A stretch of 64,000 bases of DNA from an uncultured Planctomycetaceae bacterium (GCA_943787265.1 CALSLT010000027.1:281385-345384), one strand, 5' to 3'; shown: positions 17,615 through 27,497, counted from the stretch's first letter. The notes: generated from the sequence alone by a model not told the origin. Made by a program: numbers and translations.

Positions 17615-17672
17615 AAACAGCCCTGAACTGGCACCACAAATTGTGTGCTGCCGGTTCAGGGCTGAATCGTTT
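17615..17672. terminator. Bidirectional terminator between the EF-hand gene and the csrA operon
   Basis: Stem arms at 17618-17633 and 17649-17664 pair over 16 bp with one G-T position. AAAA precedes the left arm and AATCGTTTT follows the right arm, so it can end both the rightward EF-hand transcript and the leftward csrA transcript. Confidence 0.8.
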
Positions 17673-17698
17673 TCCGATTGCGTCACCGCATCGACGAC

Positions 17699-17935
17699 TT
17701 ACGCCACGCAGGCGTCTTCGCGCGAAGAGTCGTTCGCGCTGAACGCCGAGCGGTAAGCCGCTACGAGCAACGTCTTCGCAGACTCCAATCGCGATTCGCG
17801 TTCGAGATGCCAACCTTCGGCAAGCATCTCATCCAGAACGATCAACGGAACCTCGGCAGACGATTGTTCGCGAGCGGCCCGCTCACTGACTCGTTCAACA
17901 AGAGTTGCAGAGACAACCGCTGATTGACTGCTCAT
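17699..17935 (-). CDS. Small conserved-looking protein coupled to csrA
   Basis: The 78-aa reading frame starts at 17935, and its ATG overlaps the csrA stop as ATGA, so translation is probably coupled. The product starts MSSQSAVVSATLVERVSER and contains IVLDEMLAEGWHLERESR. It is soluble, predicted mostly helical, with no signal peptide, Cys pair or known motif. A bidirectional terminator follows, so csrA and this gene form a two-gene operon. I do not recognise the family. Tight coupling suggests a role linked to CsrA, for instance as a partner or antagonist, but that is only inference. Confidence 0.65.
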   Translation of the reverse strand: MSSQSAVVSATLVERVSERAAREQSSAEVPLIVLDEMLAEGWHLERESRLESAKTLLVAAYRSAFSANDSSREDACVA

Positions 17936-18159
17936 GCCTGTACCTGATTGGCCGGCAGGTCGGCAGAGTCGTCTTCGACTGCGTCCTGCTCGGACTCCTT
18001 GCGTTTGATGGCGTCGTAAACTTCTCGGCGATGCACGCTGACATCGCGAGGAGCGTCGATTCCAAGGCGGACCTTGTCGCCTCGAATTTCGACAACCATA
18101 ATTGAAATGTTGTCGCCAATGACGATCTTTTCGTCCTTCTTCCGGCTGAGTACCAGCAT
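17932..18159 (-). CDS. csrA: Carbon storage regulator CsrA
   Basis: The 75-aa protein is CsrA, a dimeric RNA-binding regulator that blocks or stabilises translation at GGA-containing mRNA sites. The family signature is complete: MLVLSRKKDEKIVIGDNI, then VRLGIDAPRDVSVHRREVYDAI, with the RNA-binding Leu4 and Arg44 regions present. The acidic tail (SEQDAVEDDSADLP) is longer than in Escherichia coli. I chose the ATG at 18159 because the product then begins with the invariant MLVLSRK; the frame is open upstream to 18390 but has no family match. The neighbouring gene on the right (VWA protein) is divergent. No flagellar or fliW gene is adjacent. Confidence 0.95.
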   Translation of the reverse strand: MLVLSRKKDEKIVIGDNISIMVVEIRGDKVRLGIDAPRDVSVHRREVYDAIKRKESEQDAVEDDSADLPANQVQA

Positions 18160-18483
18160 CGTGCCGTTCCTGATCCATAGTGTGATGGCAGCCCGCTTCC
18201 GGCCGACCGGACTCACTGTCCGATGCCTCTCCCCCGAAAGCCAAGCTGTTGCCGCTTGCCCTAAACTTAGACCATTCCCGACACACCGGCGGACGAATCG
18301 CCTGACGATTGGCGAAACTGTGAGTGACTCTGCCGACCTGTGACGACTGGGCGGATCGGTCGAGTTGATCGGCAAGGCTGATCGCAACAATGCTGCCGAT
18401 TCTGCGGAGTCTGACGGGAAACGCCTCCGCTCCGTTCGGATCCTGACTCGTGCATCGGTATCCTTAACGGATCAAATCCTGCG

Positions 18484-19683
18484 ATGAGTCCGATCGATCA
18501 GGCCAACTCTCGCCGAATCTACACCCGACCAATTAAGAGTCCATTTGTGGCCGACTTTGAATACTCACGCTGGGACGGTTCGCAGGAGTTTACTCCGCAG
18601 TCCGCAGACAAACTGTTTGACGAGTTGAGCAAGTACATGCTCGACTACGGCGAGGAGATTCTCGACAACCTTCTGCAGTGGGAGCAGGAGCACCCTGATC
18701 TCGTCCAGAAGCTGATCGAGCAGGGTTATGTCGATAAGGACGAAGAGGGCCGATTTCATGTGACGCCGAAAGGAGTCCGCCGAGTTGAGGGGCAATCTTT
18801 AGAAGCCCTCTTCAACGTCAACCGAAAAGACAAAGTCGGCAAGCACGAAACTGAATTTCGCGGCGCTGGCCAGACCGTTCACGACGAAACCAAGCCATAC
18901 GAATACGGCGACGCGATCTCAAACCTCGACATGCACGCCACGCTGAAGAACGCGATCATGCGACAGGGCGGCGGATCACCAGTCGACATCGCTCACGACG
19001 ACCTCGTCGTTTACGACACGGAATATCAAACCGCCTGCGCGACCGTCGTGCTGATCGACATGTCCGGCAGCATGAACCGCTACGGTAAGTACGGGCAGGC
19101 CAAGAAAGTCGCAATGGCTTTGCAGGGGCTGGTGCGAAGCCGATACCAGGGCGACTTTCTGCAGGTGGTTGGATTTTACAGCTACGCCAGTCCGATGACT
19201 GAACGCGAGCTGCTTTACTCAGCGCCGAAAGAGGTCAGCATCTTCGATCCGCGAGTCCACCTTCGCATCAATCTGGATCAGCCACCGAGTTTCGTGCCGC
19301 AACACTTCACGAATATCCAGGCGGGACTGCAGTTTGCTCGACGAGTTCTGAAACGCCAGCCCGCTCAAAACCGGCAAATCATCACAATCACCGACGGCGA
19401 GCCGACAGCTCACATCGAAGACCGTGATCTTCTGCTGATTTACCCGCCCGCCGAACGAACAGCGAAAGCAACTCTGGCCGAAGTGAAGCGATGCTCGAAC
19501 GAGGGCATCCACATGTCGAGCTTCGCGTTGATCGAGGACTACTTCTATCTCGATCTGGTCAACTTCGTCGAGCAAATGGCCAAAGTCTCCGGAGGCGTCG
19601 CCGCCTACTGCAACGCCGAAGATCTTGGCAACATGGTCATCGACAGTTTTTCAAAGGGGCGAAGACAACGACGGGCAATGTAA
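18484..19683 (+). CDS. VWA domain-containing protein
   Basis: The 399-aa cytoplasmic protein has an N-terminal helical region (about 1-165) of the type seen in bacterial VWA proteins that work with MoxR-type AAA+ ATPases, and a von Willebrand A domain from about 175. The MIDAS motif is clear (LIDMSGSMNRYG, that is D-x-S-x-S) with the conserved Thr in FTNIQAGL and the Asp in TITDGEPTAH. It ends with SKGRRQRRAM. There is no signal peptide or membrane segment. No AAA+ gene is next to it, so its partner would be elsewhere. Metal-dependent protein assembly is the family role; the specific process here is unknown. The gene is divergent from csrA. Confidence 0.82.
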   Translation: MSPIDQANSRRIYTRPIKSPFVADFEYSRWDGSQEFTPQSADKLFDELSKYMLDYGEEILDNLLQWEQEHPDLVQKLIEQGYVDKDEEGRFHVTPKGVRRVEGQSLEALFNVNRKDKVGKHETEFRGAGQTVHDETKPYEYGDAISNLDMHATLKNAIMRQGGGSPVDIAHDDLVVYDTEYQTACATVVLIDMSGSMNRYGKYGQAKKVAMALQGLVRSRYQGDFLQVVGFYSYASPMTERELLYSAPKEVSIFDPRVHLRINLDQPPSFVPQHFTNIQAGLQFARRVLKRQPAQNRQIITITDGEPTAHIEDRDLLLIYPPAERTAKATLAEVKRCSNEGIHMSSFALIEDYFYLDLVNFVEQMAKVSGGVAAYCNAEDLGNMVIDSFSKGRRQRRAM

Positions 19684-19718
19684 GGCAACCGCAGGATCAA
19701 TGGATCGTTATTGATCCG

Positions 19719-19834
19719 TGGGTGGCACGGGTTGCTCGCAACCCGTGCGGCGGAGCCGCAAGACGCAGTCGTGGTTGACCTAATGTTCCTCTTGTCGCTT
19801 CGCGAAACGGGTTGCGAGCAACCCGTGCCACCCA
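19719..19834. repeat. Large intergenic palindrome between the VWA and kinase genes
   Basis: Perfect 28-bp inverted repeats at 19719-19746 and 19807-19834 flank a 60-bp centre. Each arm is itself almost palindromic (CACGGGTTGC, two bases, GCAACCCGTG), so both arm-internal hairpins and one long stem are possible. A further GCGGCGGAGCCGC hairpin sits in the centre. It may act as a transcription barrier after the VWA gene, but it looks like a dispersed planctomycete palindrome. Confidence 0.85.
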
Positions 19835-19970
19835 GGAATGATATTTTCTTGTCGAAACATTGAATTTACGGCGTCACAAACCGGAAACAATCCTGTACTG
19901 ATAGGTAAGTCGCCGCTCAAAACGCTACGACAACCCGAGCCGACACCAAGCTCAGTCGGAATCAAACACC

Positions 19971-21422
19971 ATGAATCAACTTCGAACATGCTCTGAATGC
20001 GGAACGACGATTACCGAAACGTCGGAAGCCGAACTCTGCCCCGGCTGCCTGCTGAAAATGGCCACTAATGAGTCGGTCGTCGATCCCGATTTCGAGCAGA
20101 CTCACATCACGGCAAAGAAGAAAAAGCAGAGATTCGAAGCTCCCGAGGCTGAACAACTGAACGCTTTGTTCCCGAACCTGGAGATTCTGGAACTGATCGG
20201 CCGCGGAGGAATGGGGGCTGTTTACAAAGCACGACAAACAGACCTCGACCGGTTCGTCGCCGTCAAGATTCTGCCGCGAGAAATTCAGGGCGATCCCGGC
20301 TTCGGCGATCGATTCCTGCGAGAAGCCCGGACGCTGGCGAAACTCAACCATCCGAACATCGTCGCTGTTTACGACTTCGGCCAGATCGACGAACTCTTTT
20401 ACTTCGTGATGGAATTCGTCGACGGAGTCACACTTCGAGACACCATCGCCTCCGGCAATGTCGCTCCTGAAGAAGCATTGCGGGTCATTCCAGACCTCTG
20501 CGACGCGCTGCAGTTTGCGCACGAAGAAGGCGTCGTCCATCGAGACATCAAGCCGGAAAACATTCTGCTCGACAAACGCGGACGAGTGAAGATCGCAGAC
20601 TTCGGCCTCGCCAAGCTACTTAAAAATGAAGACGACGAAGAAGAGAATCTGACCGGCACTCACCAGGTGATGGGCACGCTGAAATACATGGCCCCCGAGC
20701 AAATGGCGACGTCGCGCGACGTCGACCACCGCGCTGACATCTACTCGCTCGGCGTCATTTTCTATGAACTTCTAACTGGCGATCTTCCCGTCGGATGGTT
20801 TGATCCGCCGTCGAAGAAAGTCGCAGTCGATGTTCGCCTGGACGAGGTCGTGCTGCGAACTCTCGAAGCCGAACCTGAACGACGATTCCAACACGCCAGC
20901 GAAGTGAAGTCGGCCGTCGAACAACTTTCGTCTGGGCCGATCGTGCCCGTTCCAGAAACTGCACAGCCGGCGGCTTCAGCACCGGCAGGTCAGGGGGGAA
21001 TCCGGATTCACAAACTGATGGACGATACGGAAACGAAATATCGAACACGGCACCACATCGTGTTGTGCTCTTCGATGATGCTGATCCCAATCTCGTTTCC
21101 CATTTTCCGAGAAGATATTGGCTTTGGGATCGCAACACTCGCAATCTCGCTCGCCTTGTTTATCTGGGCGGTCAAAATCAAGAAGCACCTTGTTTGGGAA
21201 ACGACGTACAAAGGCCACACGATCAAACTCGACTGCAGCAGCATGCTGGCCGAGTATATCTACCTCGACGATGGTCTTGTCCAGAAAGGCGGCTTCGGAA
21301 CAAAGATGGAGTTCCGCACAAAGATCAAAGCGGGAGACGGAATCGGCGACGAAATCATCATCTGGTTCGATGCCCAGTTCAGGTACTGCCGCTGCCGAAT
21401 CGACGTCGAGGAGCAAACGTAG
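19971..21422 (+). CDS. Ser/Thr protein kinase with N-terminal zinc ribbon and C-terminal membrane segments
   Basis: The 483-aa protein begins with a zinc ribbon (CSECG at 7-11 and CPGC at 23-26). The kinase domain spans about 70-330: glycine loop GRGGMG at 77-82, catalytic Lys99 in VAVKI, HRDIKPEN from 190, DFG at 210-212, and the activation-loop end MAPEQM. The region after 350 has two hydrophobic segments (LCSSMMLIPISFPIF and IGFGIATLAISLALFIWAV) followed by a soluble C-terminal tail of about 70 residues. All catalytic residues are present, so it should be active. The membrane segments would place it at the inner membrane. Its substrates are unknown; no partner phosphatase is adjacent. Confidence 0.92.
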   Translation: MNQLRTCSECGTTITETSEAELCPGCLLKMATNESVVDPDFEQTHITAKKKKQRFEAPEAEQLNALFPNLEILELIGRGGMGAVYKARQTDLDRFVAVKILPREIQGDPGFGDRFLREARTLAKLNHPNIVAVYDFGQIDELFYFVMEFVDGVTLRDTIASGNVAPEEALRVIPDLCDALQFAHEEGVVHRDIKPENILLDKRGRVKIADFGLAKLLKNEDDEEENLTGTHQVMGTLKYMAPEQMATSRDVDHRADIYSLGVIFYELLTGDLPVGWFDPPSKKVAVDVRLDEVVLRTLEAEPERRFQHASEVKSAVEQLSSGPIVPVPETAQPAASAPAGQGGIRIHKLMDDTETKYRTRHHIVLCSSMMLIPISFPIFREDIGFGIATLAISLALFIWAVKIKKHLVWETTYKGHTIKLDCSSMLAEYIYLDDGLVQKGGFGTKMEFRTKIKAGDGIGDEIIIWFDAQFRYCRCRIDVEEQT

Positions 21423-21449
21423 CCACTGATTGATAATCTCAACCGAGAT

Positions 21450-22352
21450 TCACTTCGAAGGCCAATCGTAGCTCGCCTGTTTGCGGAATCCCGAAATTTC
21501 GATCGTCCCCTCAGGTCCGATTTTCACCATCGAGTATCCGTTACTCTCAGCCCCCTTCCCTTCGACCATTGCCACCATCGTGCAGTAGTGAATGCCGCCG
21601 ATCGCTTTGAGATCGTTCTTGTGACTGTGCCCCTGAAACACGGCCAGCACTTTGCCTGAATCTTCAAGAGCCTTCCGAACCGCATCCGCATTCTTTACGC
21701 CGTGGTGGTTTGAAACATCCAGTCGCTGATGAGCAAATACGATTGTCGGTCTTGACGTCGCTTTCAGATCTTCGACCAGCCAGTCGAGTTCAGCCGCCGG
21801 CACGTTCGGATCGGTCCACTGAAAATTCTTTCGACCGTACGATTCGCCGTCGCTGCGGAAGCACGAATCCAGCAAGACGAAGTGAACGCAGCCCGAGTCG
21901 AATGAGTAGTATGACTTTTCACGTTCGACGCCGCCGAGAAACTCATCCTTCGTCAGCATGTCGACGCAGTGGTTCCCGAGCACGTAGTGGCGATTCTTTG
22001 AAATCGCAGCAAAGTCGCGATTGATTCGCTTCAGATAACCAAGCTCCGTTTCCACCGAAGCCGCTGCGTCAATAAAGTCGCCCAGCTCGACGACGAATGC
22101 CGGCTTCTGATTGCAGCAAACTTCTCGGCCGCCTCAGCCAGTTTGTCCGGCGTCTCCCGGTAGTTTCGTGAGCCCGCCGCCGGCTTGTCGGCGTAGTGCA
22201 AGTCGGTGATCACCCCAAAGCTGACCGTCGAGCTTGTCGTCTTTCGCCTGAAGCAATGACGAACTCGCAACCCCGGCAGACAGGACCAGTGCCCCGTCTC
22301 GCAGAAACGCTCGTCGCTGAATTGGACCGCTATTTTCCGATGTCAATTGCAT
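21450..22352 (-). CDS. Calcineurin-like phosphoesterase with Tat signal, frameshifted
   Basis: The intended product is about 300 aa. It starts at 22352 with a Tat signal (RRAFLRDGALVLSAGVASSS). The metallophosphatase motifs are visible across three frames: VSFGVITDLHYADKP (D-x-H), LGDFID (GD), VLGNHCVD (GNH), FAHQRLD and FQGHSHKND (GHxH). Two single-base shifts interrupt it, near 22222-22232 and 22105-22112. Both flanks continue the family pattern, and no other damage is seen, so the shifts may be sequence errors. As written it would not be translated intact. Family members hydrolyse phosphodiesters or phosphomonoesters; here it would act outside the cytoplasm. Confidence 0.75.
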
Positions 22353-22506
22353 GTCCCTCGCCTTGATCGAGTTGAAATGAACCCTGGCGATTTGCCGATT
22401 CACAAGCATCCTGCCAGAATGTGGCCCAGATCGCACGAGACACTTTTACCGATCGACGTCTCAATCACCAGATTCACCGCCGTTTTACATCTGCGACTTT
22501 TTGCTC

Positions 22507-23480
22507 ATGCCGGAAAATGCCAACACCGATTCACCTTCCTCAACGGAACTTCCTCCAGGTTCTGCAGCCGTTCCGTCAGCCGACGAAGCCTTGCCTGCAA
22601 CGGGAGAAGGGTGCCCCACTCCGTTGGCATGGAAGCAGGTGCAGAATGAATTCTTATCGCAGAGTGATGAGTTTTCCTTCTCTGAAGCCGGCCTGACGGT
22701 CAGCGGCAGAGTGCTCGGCGAAGGACCGCCGCTTTACTTCCTGAACGGAATCAGCGCCACGCCAACCCTGTTCTGCCTGACGGTCTGGCTGCTGCGAGAC
22801 GAATTTCGATGCGTGATCCTCGACTATCCGCCTGAGGCGCAGACTCTAGAACAGCTCGCACAGTCTCTTGATCTGGCAGCAACTCAGTTTGGCGACGAAG
22901 AATTCGACCTCTACGCAACGTCGTTTGGCACGTCTGTCGCCCTGCACGCCATGCAAAGTTTCCCGCAGCGCATCCAGCATGCCGTTCTGCAAGGGCCGCT
23001 GATCTCGATGAAATTCAGCATGGCCGAACGACTGGCACTCGCAACGCTGGTTGGCTGCCCGGTCAGATTGATCGTCTCCCGCTGCGGCAGACAGTCCTGC
23101 AGAACAACCACGCGCGATGGTTTCCGCCGTTCGACATCACTCGCTGGAAATTTCTGATGGCCGAGACGGGCAACGTCCCCACAAAAGACGTTGCCCGGCG
23201 ATCAAAGATGCTCCGCGGACTCGCCCTGACCGAACAGGTTTCTGAGATCGAAACTCCAACTCTCGTAGTCAGCAGCGAAGGTGAAGCCGCCCGGCATCGT
23301 GAATCTGCAGCGGTGCTCGCTGAAAAACTTCCCAATGCACGTGCCGAAGAAATCTCAAACACTGGCCACGTTCCGTTCGTGACTCACCCTCATCGATTAG
23401 CAAAGCTGGTCCGACAGTTTCTGCATCCTGAGTTGCATGCAGAATCCTGTAACACGCCGTCCGCAACTCCGCCAGCGTGA
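22507..23480 (+). CDS. Alpha/beta hydrolase, frameshifted
   Basis: The intended protein is about 324 aa. The start at 22507 is an ATG two codons after a TTG. The hydrolase core shows GPPLYFLNGISATPTLF (oxyanion strand), the nucleophile elbow YATSFGTS (Ser in S-F-G) and the late ETPTLVVSSEG and NTGHVPFVTHP, the last containing the catalytic His. A frame change occurs near 23070-23078 (…VGCPVRLI then LPLRQTVLQNNHARWFP). The reading after the shift starts at an internal ATG at 23157, overlapping the first stop. It could be a sequence error or a genuine split. Substrate unknown. It is convergent with the btuB-like gene. Confidence 0.7.
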
Positions 23481-23516
23481 CAAGACGTCATGGCAAATGT
23501 CGGCGGCAAAACCGAC

Positions 23517-25552
23517 TCATTCGTCGTCGTACCCGCCCAGAGCAATCGTGACACCGCCGTACGCCGAGATGTCTGCCGTGTTGAAGCCGAGGACGTCTTC
23601 GTACTGTTCGTCGGTAATGTTATCAACGCGGGCGAACAGTCGGACGTTCTTTGAGACCTGCCACCAGGCCGAAGCGTTCACAAGGAAGTACTCGTCGAGC
23701 GTTGCTCCAAAGTCCTGGCGATCGCCAACAAACCTCATGTTGAGCGAAACCTGAGCCTGTTTGTCGCATAGAAACTGGCTGAGCGTCGCGTTGAACTTGT
23801 GCCGCGGCCGACGCAGCAACTCGTTCTGTGTGCCGTTGTCGCGAGTTTTTGTGTTGGTGTACGACGCGGTCAAGAAAGTATCCGGCCCGAGTTCGACCTG
23901 GCCGCTGACTTCAACACCCGCTGTCAGTGCACTGCCGATATTGGTCGCCGTGAACGTTGGGAACGGGAACACAATCAGATTGTCGAGGTCGTTTCGAAAA
24001 TAGGTCGCATCGACAACGACCTTGTCATCGAACATCCGCTTCTCAGCTCCAACTTCCCAGCCGAAACTTTCTTCCGGACGCAAGTTTGGATCGAACCCGA
24101 ATCCGGCAGCAACCTCGGCAAGAGCCGGTGAGCGGAAACCTGTACCGATTGCTCCATGCACGGCCATTTGTGCCTCGGGAATCAGAAATCGACTTGTTAC
24201 ACGATAGGTATCTGCCGTGCCGGCGCGGCTGTAGTCGTCGTGCCTGTAACCTGCTGTTGTGAACCAGCGATCGTTGACAGCGAACTGGTTTTCGACAAAT
24301 CCGCCGGTCCCAAACTGCGAAGCCGCTGCGGGGAAGAAGATAAACATGCTCGACGTGTCTTGCAGAATGTCCTCGTGAATATGCTCGACACCGCCCGTCA
24401 CGGAGTGCTTAAAACAACCGTCGTCAAACGTCGTCAACTTTGCCTGGTAGTCGAACTGGTGCGACTCGCCATCAAAGAAACTCTGAAACCCGCCGCGGTC
24501 GTCACGTTTGTAACTAGCGAAGCTGTAGCCCGCTCGATGTTCGAGCATGCCGTCGAGCTGAGTCACGGTTGTCTGAGCCCGCAGAAAGAACTGTTCGTTG
24601 TCGAGATTGCGAGCGGCGTCGGCCATAATCCGTCGAGATCGACATCCGAATCAACGTAGCGCCACGAAACATCAAAGTCCCACTCGTCAGTCAGCAGCGC
24701 CCCGACTCGCCCCGAGAGTGTCCCGTTCTCGTATCCGTCACTTTCCGTTCCGGCGCTGGCTGCAGAGAATCCGTCAGACGTGAACCATGCTCCCGACAGC
24801 GAGTACCAGAAGTTTTCTGTACCGCCGCTGATCGTCGTCGCCTGAGTGTAGGTGCCAAAACTACCACCTTCATGAGTCGTCCGAACCTGAGTCGGCCCTT
24901 CACCTCGACGAGTCACGATATTGACCACACCGCCGATCGCATCTGAACCATAGATTGTGCTCTGCGGTCCCCGAATTACTTCGATCCGCTGAACATTGTC
25001 GAGAAGGAAGTTGGCAGGATCGAAGGCTCGATTCGGACTGCTGGGATCGTTCAACGGTATTCCATCGAGCAGAACTTTCGTCTGCGATCCGTTCGTCCCG
25101 CGAGTAAAGATGGTCGACTGCTGCCCTGGTCCACCCCGAGGTGTCACGTCAAACCCTGGAACAGTTCGCAGGACTTCGTTGAGCGTGCGGCTGCCTCGCC
25201 GCTGGATGTCTTCCTCCGTGATCACTGTTACGGAACTACCGACCTGACGTCGAGCCGTCTCAGTCGGAGAAGCCGAGACTACGGTATCGTCTCCCAGCGG
25301 TTGCCGTGGAAACGGAGCAGTGACCGTCACTTCAGGAAGCATGGCCGCATCATCGGGCTGAGCAGCAGGGTTCTCATCCGGATCCCCCAGGCGATCGATC
25401 ACGACTCGGCCGGGAGCTTCGTCGCTCGAAGATGACTCGGCTTCAGAAGGGGGCTGAGCAATTGTTTGCTGAGTCGCAGTCAGCAAGATGCCGACAGCAA
25501 TCGTCGCGACGAAATGTGCGGACAGAAATCCGCGCAGCAGGAACGTCTTCAT
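23517..25552 (-). CDS. btuB: TonB-dependent outer-membrane receptor, BtuB-like (cobalamin uptake), frameshifted
   Basis: The intended product is about 678 aa. It starts at 25552 with a signal peptide (FLSAHFVATIAVGILLTATQQTIA). A TonB-box-like PEVTVTA lies near residue 75, and the plug domain follows (VGSSVTVITEEDIQRRG, RTVPGFDV, VEVIRGPQSTIYGSDAIGGVVNIVTRR). The beta-barrel continues to the C-terminus with TNTKTRDNG and the final VDNITDEQYEDVLGFNTADISAYGGVTIAL. One frame change near 24625-24632 splits the barrel after YVDSDVDLDG. A cobalamin riboswitch lies immediately upstream, so vitamin B12 or a related corrinoid is the likely ligand. tonB lies upstream on the same strand. The shift may be a sequence error; the rest is undamaged. 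Confidence 0.85.
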
Positions 25553-25599
25553 CTGGTAACTTCCTTTCGCGAGAAGTCAGGAACAGTGAAAACTTTCTG

Positions 25600-25810
25600 G
25601 CGAGTTATCCTGGCTCAGGTTCGTCCTACTGACCGCGCCTTCCCAGGCGGCTGTTTCAACAGCGTTGCCCAGTGGCGTAGTGCGGCGTTCGTCCCCCTCA
25701 CAGTCGCGCGACGGCGGGAGAATCGCCCGGTCAGCAGCCATCGTCTTTGCAGACGACGACTGAGAACTGGACTACACTCCTCTTCCCTCTGCCTCGAAAG
25801 TGGTCGTAGT
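25600..25810 (-). promoter_or_regulatory. Cobalamin (B12) riboswitch upstream of the BtuB-like gene
   Basis: On the minus strand the conserved blocks occur in the right order: GCGACTGTGAG, GCCACTGGG, GGGAAGGCG, AGTAGGACGAACC and the B12 box AGCCAGGATAAC (25604-25615). The 5' arm has a GGGAAGAGGAGTG stretch that corresponds to the family's first conserved block. The riboswitch lies about 50 bases before the start codon and its AAGGAAG ribosome-binding site, so translational control by ligand is likely. Outer limits are approximate. Confidence 0.88.
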
Positions 25811-25970
25811 GCTTTTAAGAATCGGGCAGAAATGAGCTGTTACTCCGGCTGTTCCGAAGATTCCGTCTCGCAACGCTCCGAATGGCAACTTCAGCCGCTA
25901 CAACCGTTATAGCTTGCCTGAGGCGAACTGCGGGAGCGGCTCTGGACACTCCTGGACAGCGAAGGAAGCG

Positions 25971-26861
25971 TTACAGGCGAAAGCGAATCGGTAACCGAGC
26001 GGTCCACTCAACGGGTTTTCCGTCCCGAGTTGCCGGCGAGAACCGCCAGCGGCGCACCGCGTCCAAAGCAGCTTGATCCAACGACTGATGGCCGCATGAC
26101 TCCGCGACGTTCACCTTGGTGACCTTACCACTAACCGCGATGGTCACCGACAGAATGACACGCCCTTCGAGGCCCTGCTGGACAGCGTCGGGAGGGTACA
26201 TCGGATTCGGATTGCTGATCGGTCGGGCTGGCTTGATCGGAGTTGTACCGACGGTCTGAGCAATCGAGTTTGACGACTGCTGCCTGGCCGTGCTGGTACT
26301 GCTGGGCTGAATATCGGCCGGTGCAGGACGCCGTTCCGGGTGCTGTTCAGCAGGTTTCACCTTGGACGGCATTGGCGCGTCTGGATGCGATCGCGACTTC
26401 GGCGGCAACTCTACACGATTGATCGATGAGACAACTCGCTGACGTTCACGCCGCAGCGTCGAATGTGCTGATACTGATTCGCTAAACGAACTCTTCCCAG
26501 ACTGACGGCGAGGCAACAGGCTCGGCACGCCCACCGGCGACACGGACAACTGCAAAGGTTGCGGCGACAAGTCAGGCGACTGTGTCGATTCTTTAACTTC
26601 TGGTGACCGAGGCGAATCCTCGCTTGGATGCGGTAGATCATCGGGTACTTCGACCACCTGAATCGGCGCCGTCGGTTCGCTTTCTCGATGCACGGATGCT
26701 GGAGCAGCAACATCAGCCATGCTCGACATGACCACTACCCGGTTGCCAGGAACTTCCGGAGCCACAACAGGAATCTCCGTCAGCGCACTGCCAAGGACGA
26801 CGAGCATGCTTGTATGCACGACCGCAGACGTCACCCACGACATGACTTGGGAACGTGACAT
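25971..26861 (-). CDS. tonB: Energy transducer TonB
   Basis: The 296-aa protein has an N-terminal membrane anchor (VMSWVTSAVVHTSMLVVLGSAL), a long Pro/Ser-rich periplasmic spacer (about 60-210) and a C-terminal TonB domain with YPPDAVQQGLEGRVILSVTI, VNVAESCGHQSLDQAALDAVRRWRFSPA. It would transmit the proton-motive force from ExbB-ExbD to outer-membrane receptors. No exbB or exbD lies in the window. The position on the same strand upstream of the BtuB-like receptor suggests joint work in corrinoid uptake. It lies before the riboswitch, so the riboswitch should not control tonB. Confidence 0.9.
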   Translation of the reverse strand: MSRSQVMSWVTSAVVHTSMLVVLGSALTEIPVVAPEVPGNRVVVMSSMADVAAPASVHRESEPTAPIQVVEVPDDLPHPSEDSPRSPEVKESTQSPDLSPQPLQLSVSPVGVPSLLPRRQSGKSSFSESVSAHSTLRRERQRVVSSINRVELPPKSRSHPDAPMPSKVKPAEQHPERRPAPADIQPSSTSTARQQSSNSIAQTVGTTPIKPARPISNPNPMYPPDAVQQGLEGRVILSVTIAVSGKVTKVNVAESCGHQSLDQAALDAVRRWRFSPATRDGKPVEWTARLPIRFRL

Positions 26862-27104
26862 TTCGCAGCTGTTCCCTCTCTATTCCGAACCGTGTCTGCA
26901 CTAATCAAATAAATCTACGCGACAACGGTCATCCTCAAGAATTGATAGGCTACCTGTTCTGCCCGACCCAATGGACGCCCCATCCGCACAGTTTGTCAGG
27001 AGACTGGCGATTGAGAAAGCATCGGCGCACAGCGATTGCGATGTTTTTCAAAAAGCATGGCTACATTGAGGAGAACTGCAGCATCTGAAATGCCAGTCTC
27101 ACTC

Positions 27105-27497
27105 TTACTGCTTCTGAGCGAGCATTGCTCGAGCACGGTCCTGGTCTCGGAAGCGGGCGTCGATGTCAGCATCGTTTGCTGCTGGACGTTTCGTCGCTTC
27201 TTCGAGTTCTGCACGAACGGCGTCTGTATCAATGTCGTCGTTCGACAGGCATCGAGCCGTAAGAAGTGTCACGGTCGAGCCGTTGATCTGGACGAATCCG
27301 CCATCGACGAAATACGAACGTTCTCCGCCAGCAGTCGTCATCTTCAATTCGCCGCAGCCAAGACGACCGACAAGCGGTGCTCGACCTGGCAAGACTCCAG
27401 CCTGGCCGTCAAACAAAGGAAAACGAAGCGCACTCACCGGCTCGTCCACGATTGTGGTTTCGGGAGTCACAACGACAAGTTGAAGTTCGTTTGCCAT
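27105..27497 (-). CDS. atpC: ATP synthase F1 epsilon subunit
   Basis: The 130-aa subunit has the N-terminal beta-sandwich (LQLVVVTPETTIVDEPV, RFPLFDGQAGVLPGRAPLVGRLG, YFVDGGFVQI) and a C-terminal helical part (AVRAELEEATKRP). It is part of the central stalk and an inhibitor of F1. It is the last gene of the atp operon, 96 bp after atpD, where it is normally found. No clear terminator follows. Confidence 0.95.
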   Translation of the reverse strand: MANELQLVVVTPETTIVDEPVSALRFPLFDGQAGVLPGRAPLVGRLGCGELKMTTAGGERSYFVDGGFVQINGSTVTLLTARCLSNDDIDTDAVRAELEEATKRPAANDADIDARFRDQDRARAMLAQKQ

